A stretch of DNA of 64,000 bases from Bacteroidota bacterium (lineage in GTDB: Bacteria > Bacteroidota > Bacteroidia > Chitinophagales > LD1). Made by a program: the position numbers and the translations under genes. The notes under the pieces are model-generated. The model made no database searches. It was not told where the DNA came from and saw only the letters and a list, made by a program, of their open reading frames with translations. Positions 54,990 through 63,677 of this stretch are shown one piece after another; the first letter of the stretch is position 1, and every line of letters begins with the position of its first letter. The stretch covers positions 1 to 64,000 of the forward strand of contig JADKJG010000007.1 in NCBI GenBank assembly GCA_016722375.1, given 5' to 3'.

Positions 54990-56798
54990 CTAACTGGGTT
55001 CTACCTTTTCAGTTTGGGCAGCAAATTGCATGTCGTACAGCCTACGGTAATATCCGTTTTGGGTGAGTAATTCATCATGGGTGCCAAACTCTTTTAGTTC
55101 CCCCTTATCCATTACCGCAATTTTATGTGCCTTGCGGATAGTAGATAGACGATGGGCAATCACGATAGATGTTCGTCCTTTCACTAGGGTTTCGATAGCA
55201 TGTTGAATCAGTTCTTCGCTTTCTGAATCAATTGAAGAGGTGGCCTCGTCCAGAATTAGGATGCGCGGATTGAAAACCAGCGCACGTACAAATGAAATCA
55301 ATTGCCTTTGTCCCATCGAGAGGGTGGCTCCGCGCTCTCTCACCATATAATCATAGCCGCCCGGAAGCCGGGAAACAAAACCATGCGCCCCGACCAATTT
55401 AGCCGCATGTTCCACCGTTTCTTTGCTGATGTTCTCGTGCCGCAGGGTAATATTATCATACACCGTGCCCGCAAAGAGAAACACATCCTGCAAGACCACA
55501 CTCATCTGCGAACGTAGGGCGGATAGCTTATACTCCGTAATGTCCACATCGTCTATTTTAATTTGCCCTCGGTTGATGTCATAAAATCGTCCCAAGATGC
55601 TGATGGTGGAGGTCTTGCCAGAGCCGGTAGCGCCGACAATCGCCAAGGTCTCTCCCGCCTTTACTTCAAATGAAATATTCTTGAGTACATAATCCTCGGC
55701 GCTGTATGCAAACCATACCTTTTCAAAGGATATTTTGCCGCTGATAGAAGTCGGATCAAAGATTCCATTATCGGGAATAGTTTCCTCCTGATCCATCAAC
55801 CTGAAAACCCGATCAGAGGCTACGATGCCTCGTTGAATCACGTTTACCTTATCTGCAATAAAGCGCAGTGGACGGAACAACATATTGATGAGTAAAAGAA
55901 ATCCGGAAATAATTCCCACCCCCTTTATATCCAATGGATTTTCATGGAATATTCCACCGCTCAACACTTCATTAGATGCCATCCATACCATGCAGCCAAT
56001 AGCTATTGCCAAGCAGATTTCTACCGCCGGGAAAAATAGCGAGTAGTACCAAATGCCCCGGATAGTGGCATCTCTTAAAGACTGATTAATAGCTTCAAAC
56101 TTTGCCTTTTCCTTTTCCTCTACTCCGAAAATCTGGATAATCCGCATACCGGTGATACGCTCTTGTAAAAATGCATTCAGCCGAGCTATTTCTATGCGCT
56201 CCTCGTGAAAAGATCGCTTCACCCCTTCCTGAAACCAGCGCGCGAACCACAGCAACAGAGGCAACACCGCCATACTTGCCAGCGCCACTTTCCAGTTCAC
56301 AAAAAGCATCGCAACTACCACCGTCACAATCGTTAATATATCGGCCACAATACTAATTAGCCCCTCGCTGAATGTATCGTTCACCGCCTCGATGTCGGTG
56401 ATCGTGCGCGTAGTCGAGGTACCGATGGGCGTATTGTCAAAATACTTCAGTCGCGAATGAATGATATGTTCATACACCCGCAGGCGCATATCCTTCACAA
56501 TACTCTGCCCCAACCAAGCCGTGATGTAATTGAAAAAATAACGAAGGATAGATTCCGTGATTAACAATACCACCATCCATATCGTTGCGAGTTTCAGCAT
56601 TTCAAAATCAAAATGCTCGCTGGTGATAAAATGATCCGTCGCATAAATGATAATCAACGGCCGTCCGATGGCAATCAGCGCAAGCAACACCGACATAACC
56701 ATCGCAGTGTAAAACACCAGCCGATAGGGGTCCGCCAAGCGAATAATCCTGTATAGCAGGCTGAAATCAATAAGGGGTTGGGATTTATTTTCTGTCAC
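54990..56798 (-). CDS. ABC exporter, fused membrane and ATPase domains (MsbA/MDR type)
   Basis: I place the start at GTG 56798 (VTENKSQPLIDFSLLYRI), giving 602 residues. The frame continues upstream to 56876, but those residues translate an AT-rich repeated-looking leader. The membrane domain has six helices (YTAMVMSVLLALIAIGRPL to GIISGFLLLINMLF). The ATPase domain has Walker A GATGSGKT, a Q-loop (SVVLQDVFLF), signature LSMGQRQL (Met in place of the usual Gly), Walker B ILILDEATSSID, and H-loop IAHRLST. It would work as a homo- or heterodimer exporting a lipid, peptide or drug. No partner gene is adjacent, which favours a homodimer. Confidence 0.88.
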   Translation of the reverse strand: MTENKSQPLIDFSLLYRIIRLADPYRLVFYTAMVMSVLLALIAIGRPLIIIYATDHFITSEHFDFEMLKLATIWMVVLLITESILRYFFNYITAWLGQSIVKDMRLRVYEHIIHSRLKYFDNTPIGTSTTRTITDIEAVNDTFSEGLISIVADILTIVTVVVAMLFVNWKVALASMAVLPLLLWFARWFQEGVKRSFHEERIEIARLNAFLQERITGMRIIQIFGVEEKEKAKFEAINQSLRDATIRGIWYYSLFFPAVEICLAIAIGCMVWMASNEVLSGGIFHENPLDIKGVGIISGFLLLINMLFRPLRFIADKVNVIQRGIVASDRVFRLMDQEETIPDNGIFDPTSISGKISFEKVWFAYSAEDYVLKNISFEVKAGETLAIVGATGSGKTSTISILGRFYDINRGQIKIDDVDITEYKLSALRSQMSVVLQDVFLFAGTVYDNITLRHENISKETVEHAAKLVGAHGFVSRLPGGYDYMVRERGATLSMGQRQLISFVRALVFNPRILILDEATSSIDSESEELIQHAIETLVKGRTSIVIAHRLSTIRKAHKIAVMDKGELKEFGTHDELLTQNGYYRRLYDMQFAAQTEKVEPS

Positions 56799-57114
56799 GG
56801 GCGGCGAAGGTAATGGACAATTGGAAATTATCAATGAACAATTTACAATTACCAATGAATAATTTTCAATGAACAATGAACTATTTACTTGGAGATTAAA
56901 TTGCTCTTTAATTTAAGTCAAAACAATCTTCCATTGATTTATGATTGTTCCTTTAGACAATCTATTAGATTAGTTAAGCTGGTTCGAGTACTTGCCCGGA
57001 CCTTGCGCCAAAGGGTAAATCTCTCCCCTATTTCATAATTCAAAAATCTTTTCTGAAATTTGAATTGGCTCATTTAATTGGGCTAACCACAGACAAAACA
57101 AAAGATGACACGGT
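56799..57114. other. Divergent intergenic region, nothing firm identified
   Basis: AT-rich, with repeated short ATGAACAATTT-like words just upstream of the ABC gene. These give the false N-terminal extension of that gene. No RNA gene or hairpin that I can support. Confidence 0.4.
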
Positions 57115-57555
57115 ATGAAGCCCCGACCGCCCGATTTTATTGAGCGTCTTGAAGTGTTTGCTATCGAGCGCCTCTCCGAACCGGAACATTACAACAGTTC
57201 CGCCGTCGCAGGTTTGTTTTCCGCTGACCCGAGAACCGTCCGCAAGTGGATGAAAGAACTGGTGGCGATGTGTCCGAATGATTATCTGCGCCGGTTTCGC
57301 ATGGAGGTAGCGGCGGTGCTGTTGCGCGGGGCACTCGATGTAGCACTGCGCGATGTGTGCCACGCAGTAGGCTTGCAAGAAACCGATAAGTTTTGTCACC
57401 GGTTCAAATCCTATTTCGGAATGATGCCTCTGGCCTATCGGAATCTCTATCGCGAAGAAAATTTCTCGAGGGTTTATGTCCTTCGCGGCGGTTTATGCTT
57501 CACTTTATCTCGTAATAATTTTAAAATTCGTGTATTGCGTGGCGGCGGCAACTGA
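57115..57555 (+). CDS. Small AraC-type helix-turn-helix protein
   Basis: A 146-residue protein made almost only of an AraC-family DNA-binding domain with two helix-turn-helix units (AVAGLFSADPRTVRKWMKEL and ALRDVCHAVGLQETDKFCHR). The second is followed by FKSYFGMMPLAYRNLYR, the family's closing motif. There is no ligand-binding domain, so it would act as a constitutive or partner-dependent regulator. The last 30 residues (FSRVYVLRGGLCFTLSRN) are unusual. The next gene has its own promoter-like site in this gene's 3' end. Its target is unknown; the neighbouring unknown protein and 21-bp array are the obvious candidates. Confidence 0.75.
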   Translation: MKPRPPDFIERLEVFAIERLSEPEHYNSSAVAGLFSADPRTVRKWMKELVAMCPNDYLRRFRMEVAAVLLRGALDVALRDVCHAVGLQETDKFCHRFKSYFGMMPLAYRNLYREENFSRVYVLRGGLCFTLSRNNFKIRVLRGGGN

Positions 57556-57566
57556 CTGTATTTTTG
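57535..57566 (+). promoter_or_regulatory. Promoter TTG-N21-TATTTTTG of the 57587 gene
   Basis: TTG at 57535-57537 and an exact TAnnTTTG box (TATTTTTG, 57559-57566), 21 bp apart, 20 bp before the ATG at 57587. The best promoter match I found in the window. Confidence 0.5.
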
Positions 57567-57586
57567 ATTTCTAAATTCTAAAAACT

Positions 57587-58336
57587 ATGGCAAGCAATAC
57601 AGAAACCGGACATGCACTCAACATCTCTAACTTCAAACTTATTTATGACAAATGCCTGGGCCTGGGCGGCACTTACAATCCCAGCAATCCCATCATCAGC
57701 CTCCCCAGCCTCTTTGCACAATGGGGCGCAGCGGATGGGCAACAAAACAATCTGAACGGAGCTTTATCTAATGCCAAACCCCTCATCAATGCCCGTCGCT
57801 TAGCGTTTGAGCCGCTCGACATACTCATCACCCGCACGTTGAATGCTCTCAAGGCTTCGAACGTGGACAAAGAAATTATTGCGGATGCCAAAGGATTGGC
57901 AGATAAAATCAGGGGACACAAAGTAGAGCATCCTCAACCCGAAAACCCGGAAAATCCCGAAAATCCAAACCCGGAATGGGTGAGCAACAGCCACTTGAGC
58001 TTCGTGCAGCGCGTCAATAATTTCCGTCAGTATATTGATTTGCTGCTCGCAACACCAAACTATATTCCCAACGAAAGCGACCTGATGACCAGCAGCCTCA
58101 ACACACTTTACACCACGCTCAAAACCATGAACGATGATTTTGGTACGAATGTGGTGGTGCCGGTTGAAACAGTGCGCAACAGCCGTAACCATTTACTCTA
58201 TGACCATGAAACCGGTGTGGTGGATGTTTCTTTGAAAGTTAAAGATTATATCAAAAGTATTTTTGGCGCTACGGCCAACGAGACACATCAGTTTACGAGT
58301 ATTAAATTGACCAGAATCGGCAAAAACAATCAATAA
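57587..58336 (+). CDS. Bacteroidota protein of unknown function, helical
   Basis: A 249-residue soluble protein without signal peptide. The N-terminal half (ALNISNFKLIYDKCLGLGGT, NPSNPIISLPSLFAQWGAAD) and the following helices (NAKPLINARRLAFEPLDIL, RTLNALKASNVDKEIIADAK) form a helical bundle. A Pro/Glu/Asn-rich linker follows (VEHPQPENPENPENPNPE), then a second helical half (FVQRVNNFRQYIDLLLATPN). I recall such proteins in multiple copies in Bacteroidota genomes but can name no function. It has its own promoter-like site and its own terminator. A small AraC-type protein lies upstream and a 21-bp array downstream. Confidence 0.65.
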   Translation: MASNTETGHALNISNFKLIYDKCLGLGGTYNPSNPIISLPSLFAQWGAADGQQNNLNGALSNAKPLINARRLAFEPLDILITRTLNALKASNVDKEIIADAKGLADKIRGHKVEHPQPENPENPENPNPEWVSNSHLSFVQRVNNFRQYIDLLLATPNYIPNESDLMTSSLNTLYTTLKTMNDDFGTNVVVPVETVRNSRNHLLYDHETGVVDVSLKVKDYIKSIFGATANETHQFTSIKLTRIGKNNQ

Positions 58337-58366
58337 GCAGGACATCATCTGATTTGAAAAATACGG

Positions 58367-58404
58367 CAGCCTTTCTGTATCAACAGAAGGGCTGTTTCTT
58401 TTTA
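58367..58404 (+). terminator. Terminator of the 57587 gene
   Basis: CAGCCTTTCTG (58367-58377) and CAGAAGGGCTG (58384-58394) pair with one G-U around TATCAA, followed by TTTCTTTTT. It comes 30 bp after the stop, so transcription of the array that follows would need another promoter. Confidence 0.85.
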
Positions 58405-58434
58405 GCGAATGGAGAAACGACTAAACCTTTCAGC

Positions 58435-58686
58435 AGTTTGGAAGGCGCAGTTGGCAGTTTGAAAGACCCAGCAGGCAATTTGAAAGCACAGGTAAGCAAT
58501 TTGAGAGGTGCGGTAGGGAGTTTGATAGAATGTGTAAGCTATTTGATAAGTGTTGTTGTGAGTTTGATAGAACATGCAGGCTCTTTGATAAAACATGTAG
58601 CCTATTTAATAGATCATGTAGGCAGTTTGAACGGTGCAACCGCCAAAATGACAGGTTATGTTGCCTGTTTGAAAGAAAAACAGGGG
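58435..58686. repeat. 21-bp tandem array, family 3
   Basis: Twelve consecutive 21-bp units, more diverged than the other arrays. The common core is NNTTTGATAG near the start and TGTAGGC near the end (for example AGTTTGATAGAACATGCAGG and TATTTAATAGATCATGTAGG). The sequence is unrelated to families 1 and 2. The long open frame across it (heptads such as GSLIEHAGSLIKHV) is a consequence of a period divisible by three; it overlaps the terminator and starts only with TTG. Confidence 0.85.
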
Positions 58687-58807
58687 GGGGCAGAAAAAAA
58701 GGGGACATTTTGGCAAGGAATGGGGGTATAGGGATATTGACGAACCAGCTCCGTCTTTTCCTCTGGAATGTGGCTCGTATTTGGTTTGATGATGAGTGGC
58801 TCAAACC

Positions 58808-59224
58808 TTACATCAAATCCTTCGACTTCATCCTCCTCCCCTGCTTTTTTTCGGAATGAAGTTTCTTGTTTTTGCGAATCCTTGCTTTCACCGCTTTGGG
58901 AACTTTGGTGGCGATGCGCTTCTTTTCTTTTTTGAGCGCTTTTTCAAGCAGCGTATAAAATTTGAGGATGGCTCTTTCTTTGTTGGTGGATTGGGAGCGG
59001 GTTTCGCTGTTGGTGAGGCGCAATTCGCCTTCGTCGTTGATATAGGTTTTCAGCTTTATGAAAACCTTTTCTTTTTCGGCATCGCTGAGCAAGGTGGTGG
59101 CTTGCACATCAAAAATCAACTCCACCTTGGTTTCGGTTTTGTTCACATGCTGTCCGCCCGCGCCGCCGCTGCGGCTGGTGCGAAAGCTAAATTCGGGAAG
59201 AAAGTTCCGGTTCTTCAAAAGCAT
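58808..59224 (-). CDS. arfB: Peptidyl-tRNA hydrolase ArfB (ribosome rescue)
   Basis: A 138-residue class I release-factor-like protein that frees stalled ribosomes by hydrolysing peptidyl-tRNA. The catalytic GGQ is at residues 23-25 in RSGGAGGQHVNKTETKVEL. The protein has no codon-recognition domain. The C-terminal tail is strongly basic (KKEKKRIATKVPKAVKARIRKNKK), as required for the tail that enters the mRNA channel. Length matches the ArfB/YaeJ family. Confidence 0.93.
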   Translation of the reverse strand: MLLKNRNFLPEFSFRTSRSGGAGGQHVNKTETKVELIFDVQATTLLSDAEKEKVFIKLKTYINDEGELRLTNSETRSQSTNKERAILKFYTLLEKALKKEKKRIATKVPKAVKARIRKNKKLHSEKKQGRRMKSKDLM

Positions 59225-59289
59225 GGTGCAAAAATAACAGATGCCAAATTTAATCTCGAACTTAAAACTTTATCCTTTAATCTCGTGCT

Positions 59290-60495
59290 GTGAAATATCT
59301 CACCCGCACCATTTGGGTTCTGTCGCTCGTCAGTTTGTTTAACGACGTTTCGAGCGAAATGCTGTATCCGGTGATGCCTTTGTTTTTGGCCAGCATTGGT
59401 TTCTCGTCGGTCATGATTGGTTTCTTAGAAGGTTTGGCCGAAGCCACCGCCGGATTGAGCAAAGGTTATTTCGGGCGTTGGAGCGATGCCAGCGGAAAAC
59501 GATTGCCTTTTGTGCAGATTGGATATTTGATGAGTTCGGTATCTAAACCTATGATGGTGTTGTTTACAAATCCGCTATGGATTTTCAGCACCCGCACCAC
59601 CGACCGCTTGGGCAAGGGCGTGCGCACCGCCGCCCGCGATGCTTTGTTGTCGGACGAAAGCAGCGCGGCAAACAAAGGCAAGGTGTTTGGTTTTCATCGC
59701 GCGTTGGATACCACCGGTGCAGCTATCGGCCCGGCTTTTGCCTTGGTGTTTCTGATTTATTTTCCCGGCCAATACAAATGGTTGTTTTTGCTGGCTTTTA
59801 TTCCTGCGCTGCTCAGCGTGTCGCTCACTTTTTTTATCAAAGAAAAAAAGCGGGCGCCGAAACAGGTTTCTTCGTTTCGCTTATCGCAGGTGTATGATTA
59901 TCTAAAAGAATCCTCCACCGATTACCGAAAGATGCTGACGGTATTGTTGCTGTTTGCACTCTTCAATAGCTCCGACTTGTTTCTGTTGATGAAACTAAAA
60001 GCCGGTGGACTGAGTGATAGCTACGTCATCACTTTTTACATTCTCTACAATCTGGTTTTCGCGCTTGCCGCTTTTCCGGTGGGTTATATTGCTGACCGGA
60101 TAGGCTTGAAAAAAATGCTGGTAGTTGGTCTATTGATTTTTGTTCTGGTCTATGCGGGTTTCGGTTTCAACGAAACATTTATCGGATATATGGTCCTGAT
60201 GTCTTTGTACGGAATCTATGCCGCTTGTACGGATGGCATATCAAAAGCGCTCATCAGCAATATGGTTCCCAAAAAAGAAACCGGTTCGGCCATAGGCACT
60301 TACTCTGGTTTAAGTTCGGTGATGATTTTGCTCGCCAGTTCCTTAGCCGGTTTAATCTGGCATTATGTCTCGCCACAGTTTATGTTTCTATTCAGTGCAT
60401 CGGGAGTTTTATTGGTGGTGGCGCTCTTGATGTGGTTGAAGATTGAAATGAAGAACCACGCCGAGCCACCTCTGGAAACAGCAGGGAATAGATAA
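59290..60495 (+). CDS. MFS transporter
   Basis: A 401-residue protein with about 12 membrane helices, starting at GTG 59290. The early segment SLVSLFNDVSSEMLYPVMPLF and GLSKGYFGRWSDASGKR (the loop 2-3 MFS motif) are typical of a drug/solute MFS group of Bacteroidota and Proteobacteria. DRLGKGVRTAARDALLSDES is also a hallmark of this group. A second MFS-type motif lies in the C-half (GYIADRIGLKKML). The substrate is unknown. It lies 65 bp after the ArfB gene on the other strand and 41 bp before addA. Confidence 0.85.
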   Translation: MKYLTRTIWVLSLVSLFNDVSSEMLYPVMPLFLASIGFSSVMIGFLEGLAEATAGLSKGYFGRWSDASGKRLPFVQIGYLMSSVSKPMMVLFTNPLWIFSTRTTDRLGKGVRTAARDALLSDESSAANKGKVFGFHRALDTTGAAIGPAFALVFLIYFPGQYKWLFLLAFIPALLSVSLTFFIKEKKRAPKQVSSFRLSQVYDYLKESSTDYRKMLTVLLLFALFNSSDLFLLMKLKAGGLSDSYVITFYILYNLVFALAAFPVGYIADRIGLKKMLVVGLLIFVLVYAGFGFNETFIGYMVLMSLYGIYAACTDGISKALISNMVPKKETGSAIGTYSGLSSVMILLASSLAGLIWHYVSPQFMFLFSASGVLLVVALLMWLKIEMKNHAEPPLETAGNR

Positions 60496-60536
60496 ACTGC
60501 TTCCTGATTTAACCGCTATTTGTATTTTCATTCCTC

Positions 60537-63500
60537 ATGCTTAAAATCTTTAAATCTTCCGCCGGTTCAGGAAAAACCTATACATTGGTTAAAGAATTTT
60601 TATTGCTGTCGCTAAAACAACCGGACAAATACAAGCATATCCTCGCCATCACCTTCACCAACAAGGCGGCCAATGAAATGAAAGAGCGCATCATCCTCGC
60701 GCTGGAGCAAATCAAGAACCGGCATGAAAAAGTAAAGAAGCTGACAGAAGAATTGGCGGAAGAATTGGCGATTGATAATGATGAAGTAGTGAAGCGAGCG
60801 GGCAATGTTCTGCGAAGCATCCTGCATAACTATTCCGATATTTCGGTGAGTACGATTGACAGCTTCACGCATCGCATCATCCGTTCTTTTGCACATGATC
60901 TGCACTTGCCCATGAATTTTGAGGTGGAGATGGATAGGGACAAACTGCTGAACGAAACTATCGAGATATTGATGGACCGGTTGAGCGAGGAAGATGACCA
61001 AGTGACAAATGCCATCGTCGAGTTTGCCGAATCGAATATTGAGGAGGGCAAGAGTTGGAATCTGGAACACAGTCTGGTTAATCTAGGCAAAGAGCTTTTT
61101 AATGAAGATGCCTATCCGCATTTGGAAAAGTTAGCGGGGGTAGAATTCAGCGAACTAAGGCAGCAGCGCGAAGCACTGAATAAGTTTATCGCATTGTTTG
61201 AAGCCAAACTTTTCGCTGAAGGGAAAAAAGCATTTGACCTGATATTGAATTCCGGTCTAACGTCCAAACATTTCTACTATGGCGACAAAGGCATCTTTGG
61301 TTTCTTCTCAAAATATGCCAATGGAGAATTTCCCAATGCTCCGGTTGGCAATTCTTATGTACTCAAAACTATTTCGGAAGATAAATGGACGGGCAGCAAA
61401 TTAAGCGAAGCCGACCTGCAAATGGTGGAGGGCGTTAAAAGTGCGCTCACCATACATTATAACAACATTGCAGAGTCTTATAGTAAACAAGGCTCCGATT
61501 TTGAACTGGCGCGTTTGCTCTTGCGCAATTTCTATTCTTTCATCCTGCTAACAGACATTCAAAAGCTGATGAATGAATACAAGAAGGAGAACAACATCCT
61601 GCATATCTCCGAGTTTCAGAAAAAAATTCATGCTATTGTGAAAGAACAGGATGCGCCCATCATCTATGAGCGCATCGGCGAGTGGTATGACAATATCCTG
61701 ATTGATGAACATCAAGACACTTCTGAACTTCAATGGCAAAATCTTCTGCCCTTGATCGAGAATTCGCAATTCAAAAGTGAAGACAGCCTCGTGGTGGGCG
61801 ATGGCAAGCAAGCGATTTATCGTTTCCGTAATGGTAAAGTGGAACAGTTCGCAATGCTGCCAGACATCTATGGCAGCGATAAAGACATGCTTTTGAAAGA
61901 GCGTGAAGTGGCGATTCAAAACTATGGAACCGAATTGCATAATCTCGCTTTCAATTATCGCAGTCGAAAGGAGGTAGTGAATTTCAACAACCGCTTTTAT
62001 GATACGCTCTCTGAATTGCCGGAACTGAAGAACAAGAGCATCTATTTAGACCATGCACAAAAGCAAGGTAGAAACGAGGAAGGCGGATATGTGAGTATTG
62101 AATTTCTGAATGAAGAAGAAAATGATTTGGATGAACAACGCTGTCGCCGCGTGGAGGAAATCATTGAATCATCAAAAAACAAAGGATATTCACTGAAGGA
62201 TATTGCTGTGCTTACGCGCAGCAATATCCACGGAACCATCATCGCATCCTATTTGATTGAAAAAGGGATACCGGTGGTTTCTTCCGAGAGCTTGTTAATC
62301 AACAACTCGCCCAAAGTGCAATTGATTCTTTCTACGCTTAATTACTTCGACCAGAAAGAAAATCACATTGCCCGAGCTGAAATGGTTTACTATATCCATC
62401 TGCTGTTATTGAAGAAAGAATTCCGCTTTGAACAATTCAATTTTAAAAGCAGCGATACGGCTTTTGAGGAAAACATCTCGAAACTCTTGAGTAAGGAGTT
62501 TCACACTTATGATTTTATCAGCTATTCCTTGGTGGACCTGCTGCATGAACTATCGGTGTTTTATGGGCTGATGGAGGAAGACCCTTTTCTACAATTCTTT
62601 TTGGATGAAGCAATGGTTTTTGCTTCGCGCAATCGCAGCAATATCCGCGAGTTTCTCGGCTGGTGGAACGAAGTGAAATATAACCGTAGTATCATTTATC
62701 CCGAAACGCTCGATGCTGTTAAGATTATGACGTTGCATAAATCAAAGGGTTTGCAGTTTCCGGTGGTTATTATGGCCGATGCCGACTGGCCACAGAAAAA
62801 TTCTAAGAAAAACTTCTGGATAAATATTGACAAGCCTTGGCTCAAAGGTTTTCATACCGGTATTCTTCCAGTGAGTAAGGATGTGCTTGAAACAGAATAC
62901 GCCACTTTGTATGAAGAGGAAGATGCCAATTCTTTTCTGGACTTGCTTAACCTGGTTTATGTTGGCACCACCCGACCGGAGGACATGCTTTACATCCTTT
63001 CTACCGAACCGAAAAAGGAACCGGAGAAAAATAATTCTGTCACCGCCCTGCTTATCAATTTTCTAAAGTTAAATGGAAGTTGGGATGGATACAAGGTGTA
63101 TGAGTTCGGTGATGTGAATAGCGTCAAAGTGCAAAAAGACAAAAAGGGAAGCGAATTAAGTATTTATGAAAAGCAAAAAGTAAAGAGTGCGTCGCGCGAA
63201 GCGAAACAGATAAGCATCCGAAAAAATTCCCAGCTACTTTGGAATGAAGAAAAGGTAGAGAAGATAAACCGAGGCACCCTGATGCACGAAGTTTTGAAAC
63301 AGGTGAAATATGCAGCAGATGTCCCCAAGGTATTAAACAAGATGTTCAACGAGGGCTTGATGAATGAAAAAGAGCGAAAAGAAATGAGTGATGATATAAT
63401 CGCCCTAATGAATCAGGATTTAATCCGCATTTATTTCCAACCTCCTTTCAAGGTGATTAATGAACGAGGATTTCTCTCTCCAAAGTTTACTAGGATTCCC

Positions 63501-63677
63501 GACCGGGTGGTAATTGATGGAGAACAGGCTATTGTGATTGATTATAAAACCGGAAAGAAAAAGAATGAGCATATCCAACAGTTAAATGATTATGCTTCGG
63601 AGTTGATGAAGTTCGGTTTCAAATGGGTGAAGAAGTTTTTGGTCTATACGGAAGATAAAACGGTAGAAGAAGTCTGA
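60537..63677 (+). CDS. addA: UvrD-type helicase/nuclease AddA (RecBCD-like)
   Basis: A 1,046-residue superfamily 1 helicase-nuclease for double-strand break repair. Walker A is SSAGSGKT (7-14), followed by AITFTNKAANEMKERI (motif Ia). Walker B is ILIDEHQDTSELQW (motif II), and motif III is VVGDGKQAIYRFR. Motif V/VI elements include IMTLHKSKGLQFPVV and NLVYVGTTRPEDML. The C-terminal PD-(D/E)xK nuclease has VIDYKTGKK with upstream DRVVIDGEQ. With the next gene (AddB) it would form a complex that processes DNA ends for RecA loading. The next gene overlaps by one base in ATGA, typical of translational coupling. Confidence 0.93.
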   Translation: MLKIFKSSAGSGKTYTLVKEFLLLSLKQPDKYKHILAITFTNKAANEMKERIILALEQIKNRHEKVKKLTEELAEELAIDNDEVVKRAGNVLRSILHNYSDISVSTIDSFTHRIIRSFAHDLHLPMNFEVEMDRDKLLNETIEILMDRLSEEDDQVTNAIVEFAESNIEEGKSWNLEHSLVNLGKELFNEDAYPHLEKLAGVEFSELRQQREALNKFIALFEAKLFAEGKKAFDLILNSGLTSKHFYYGDKGIFGFFSKYANGEFPNAPVGNSYVLKTISEDKWTGSKLSEADLQMVEGVKSALTIHYNNIAESYSKQGSDFELARLLLRNFYSFILLTDIQKLMNEYKKENNILHISEFQKKIHAIVKEQDAPIIYERIGEWYDNILIDEHQDTSELQWQNLLPLIENSQFKSEDSLVVGDGKQAIYRFRNGKVEQFAMLPDIYGSDKDMLLKEREVAIQNYGTELHNLAFNYRSRKEVVNFNNRFYDTLSELPELKNKSIYLDHAQKQGRNEEGGYVSIEFLNEEENDLDEQRCRRVEEIIESSKNKGYSLKDIAVLTRSNIHGTIIASYLIEKGIPVVSSESLLINNSPKVQLILSTLNYFDQKENHIARAEMVYYIHLLLLKKEFRFEQFNFKSSDTAFEENISKLLSKEFHTYDFISYSLVDLLHELSVFYGLMEEDPFLQFFLDEAMVFASRNRSNIREFLGWWNEVKYNRSIIYPETLDAVKIMTLHKSKGLQFPVVIMADADWPQKNSKKNFWINIDKPWLKGFHTGILPVSKDVLETEYATLYEEEDANSFLDLLNLVYVGTTRPEDMLYILSTEPKKEPEKNNSVTALLINFLKLNGSWDGYKVYEFGDVNSVKVQKDKKGSELSIYEKQKVKSASREAKQISIRKNSQLLWNEEKVEKINRGTLMHEVLKQVKYAADVPKVLNKMFNEGLMNEKERKEMSDDIIALMNQDLIRIYFQPPFKVINERGFLSPKFTRIPDRVVIDGEQAIVIDYKTGKKKNEHIQQLNDYASELMKFGFKWVKKFLVYTEDKTVEEV

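Noticed and set aside
56799..56876. N-terminal extension of the ABC exporter
   Set aside because: The 26 extra residues translate AT-rich repeated words in the intergenic region and precede the normal start of the membrane domain.
58354..58731. 125-residue heptad-repeat protein over the family-3 array
   Set aside because: The frame starts at TTG inside the leader of a terminator hairpin and remains open mainly because the period is 21 bp; no promoter or leader features support it.
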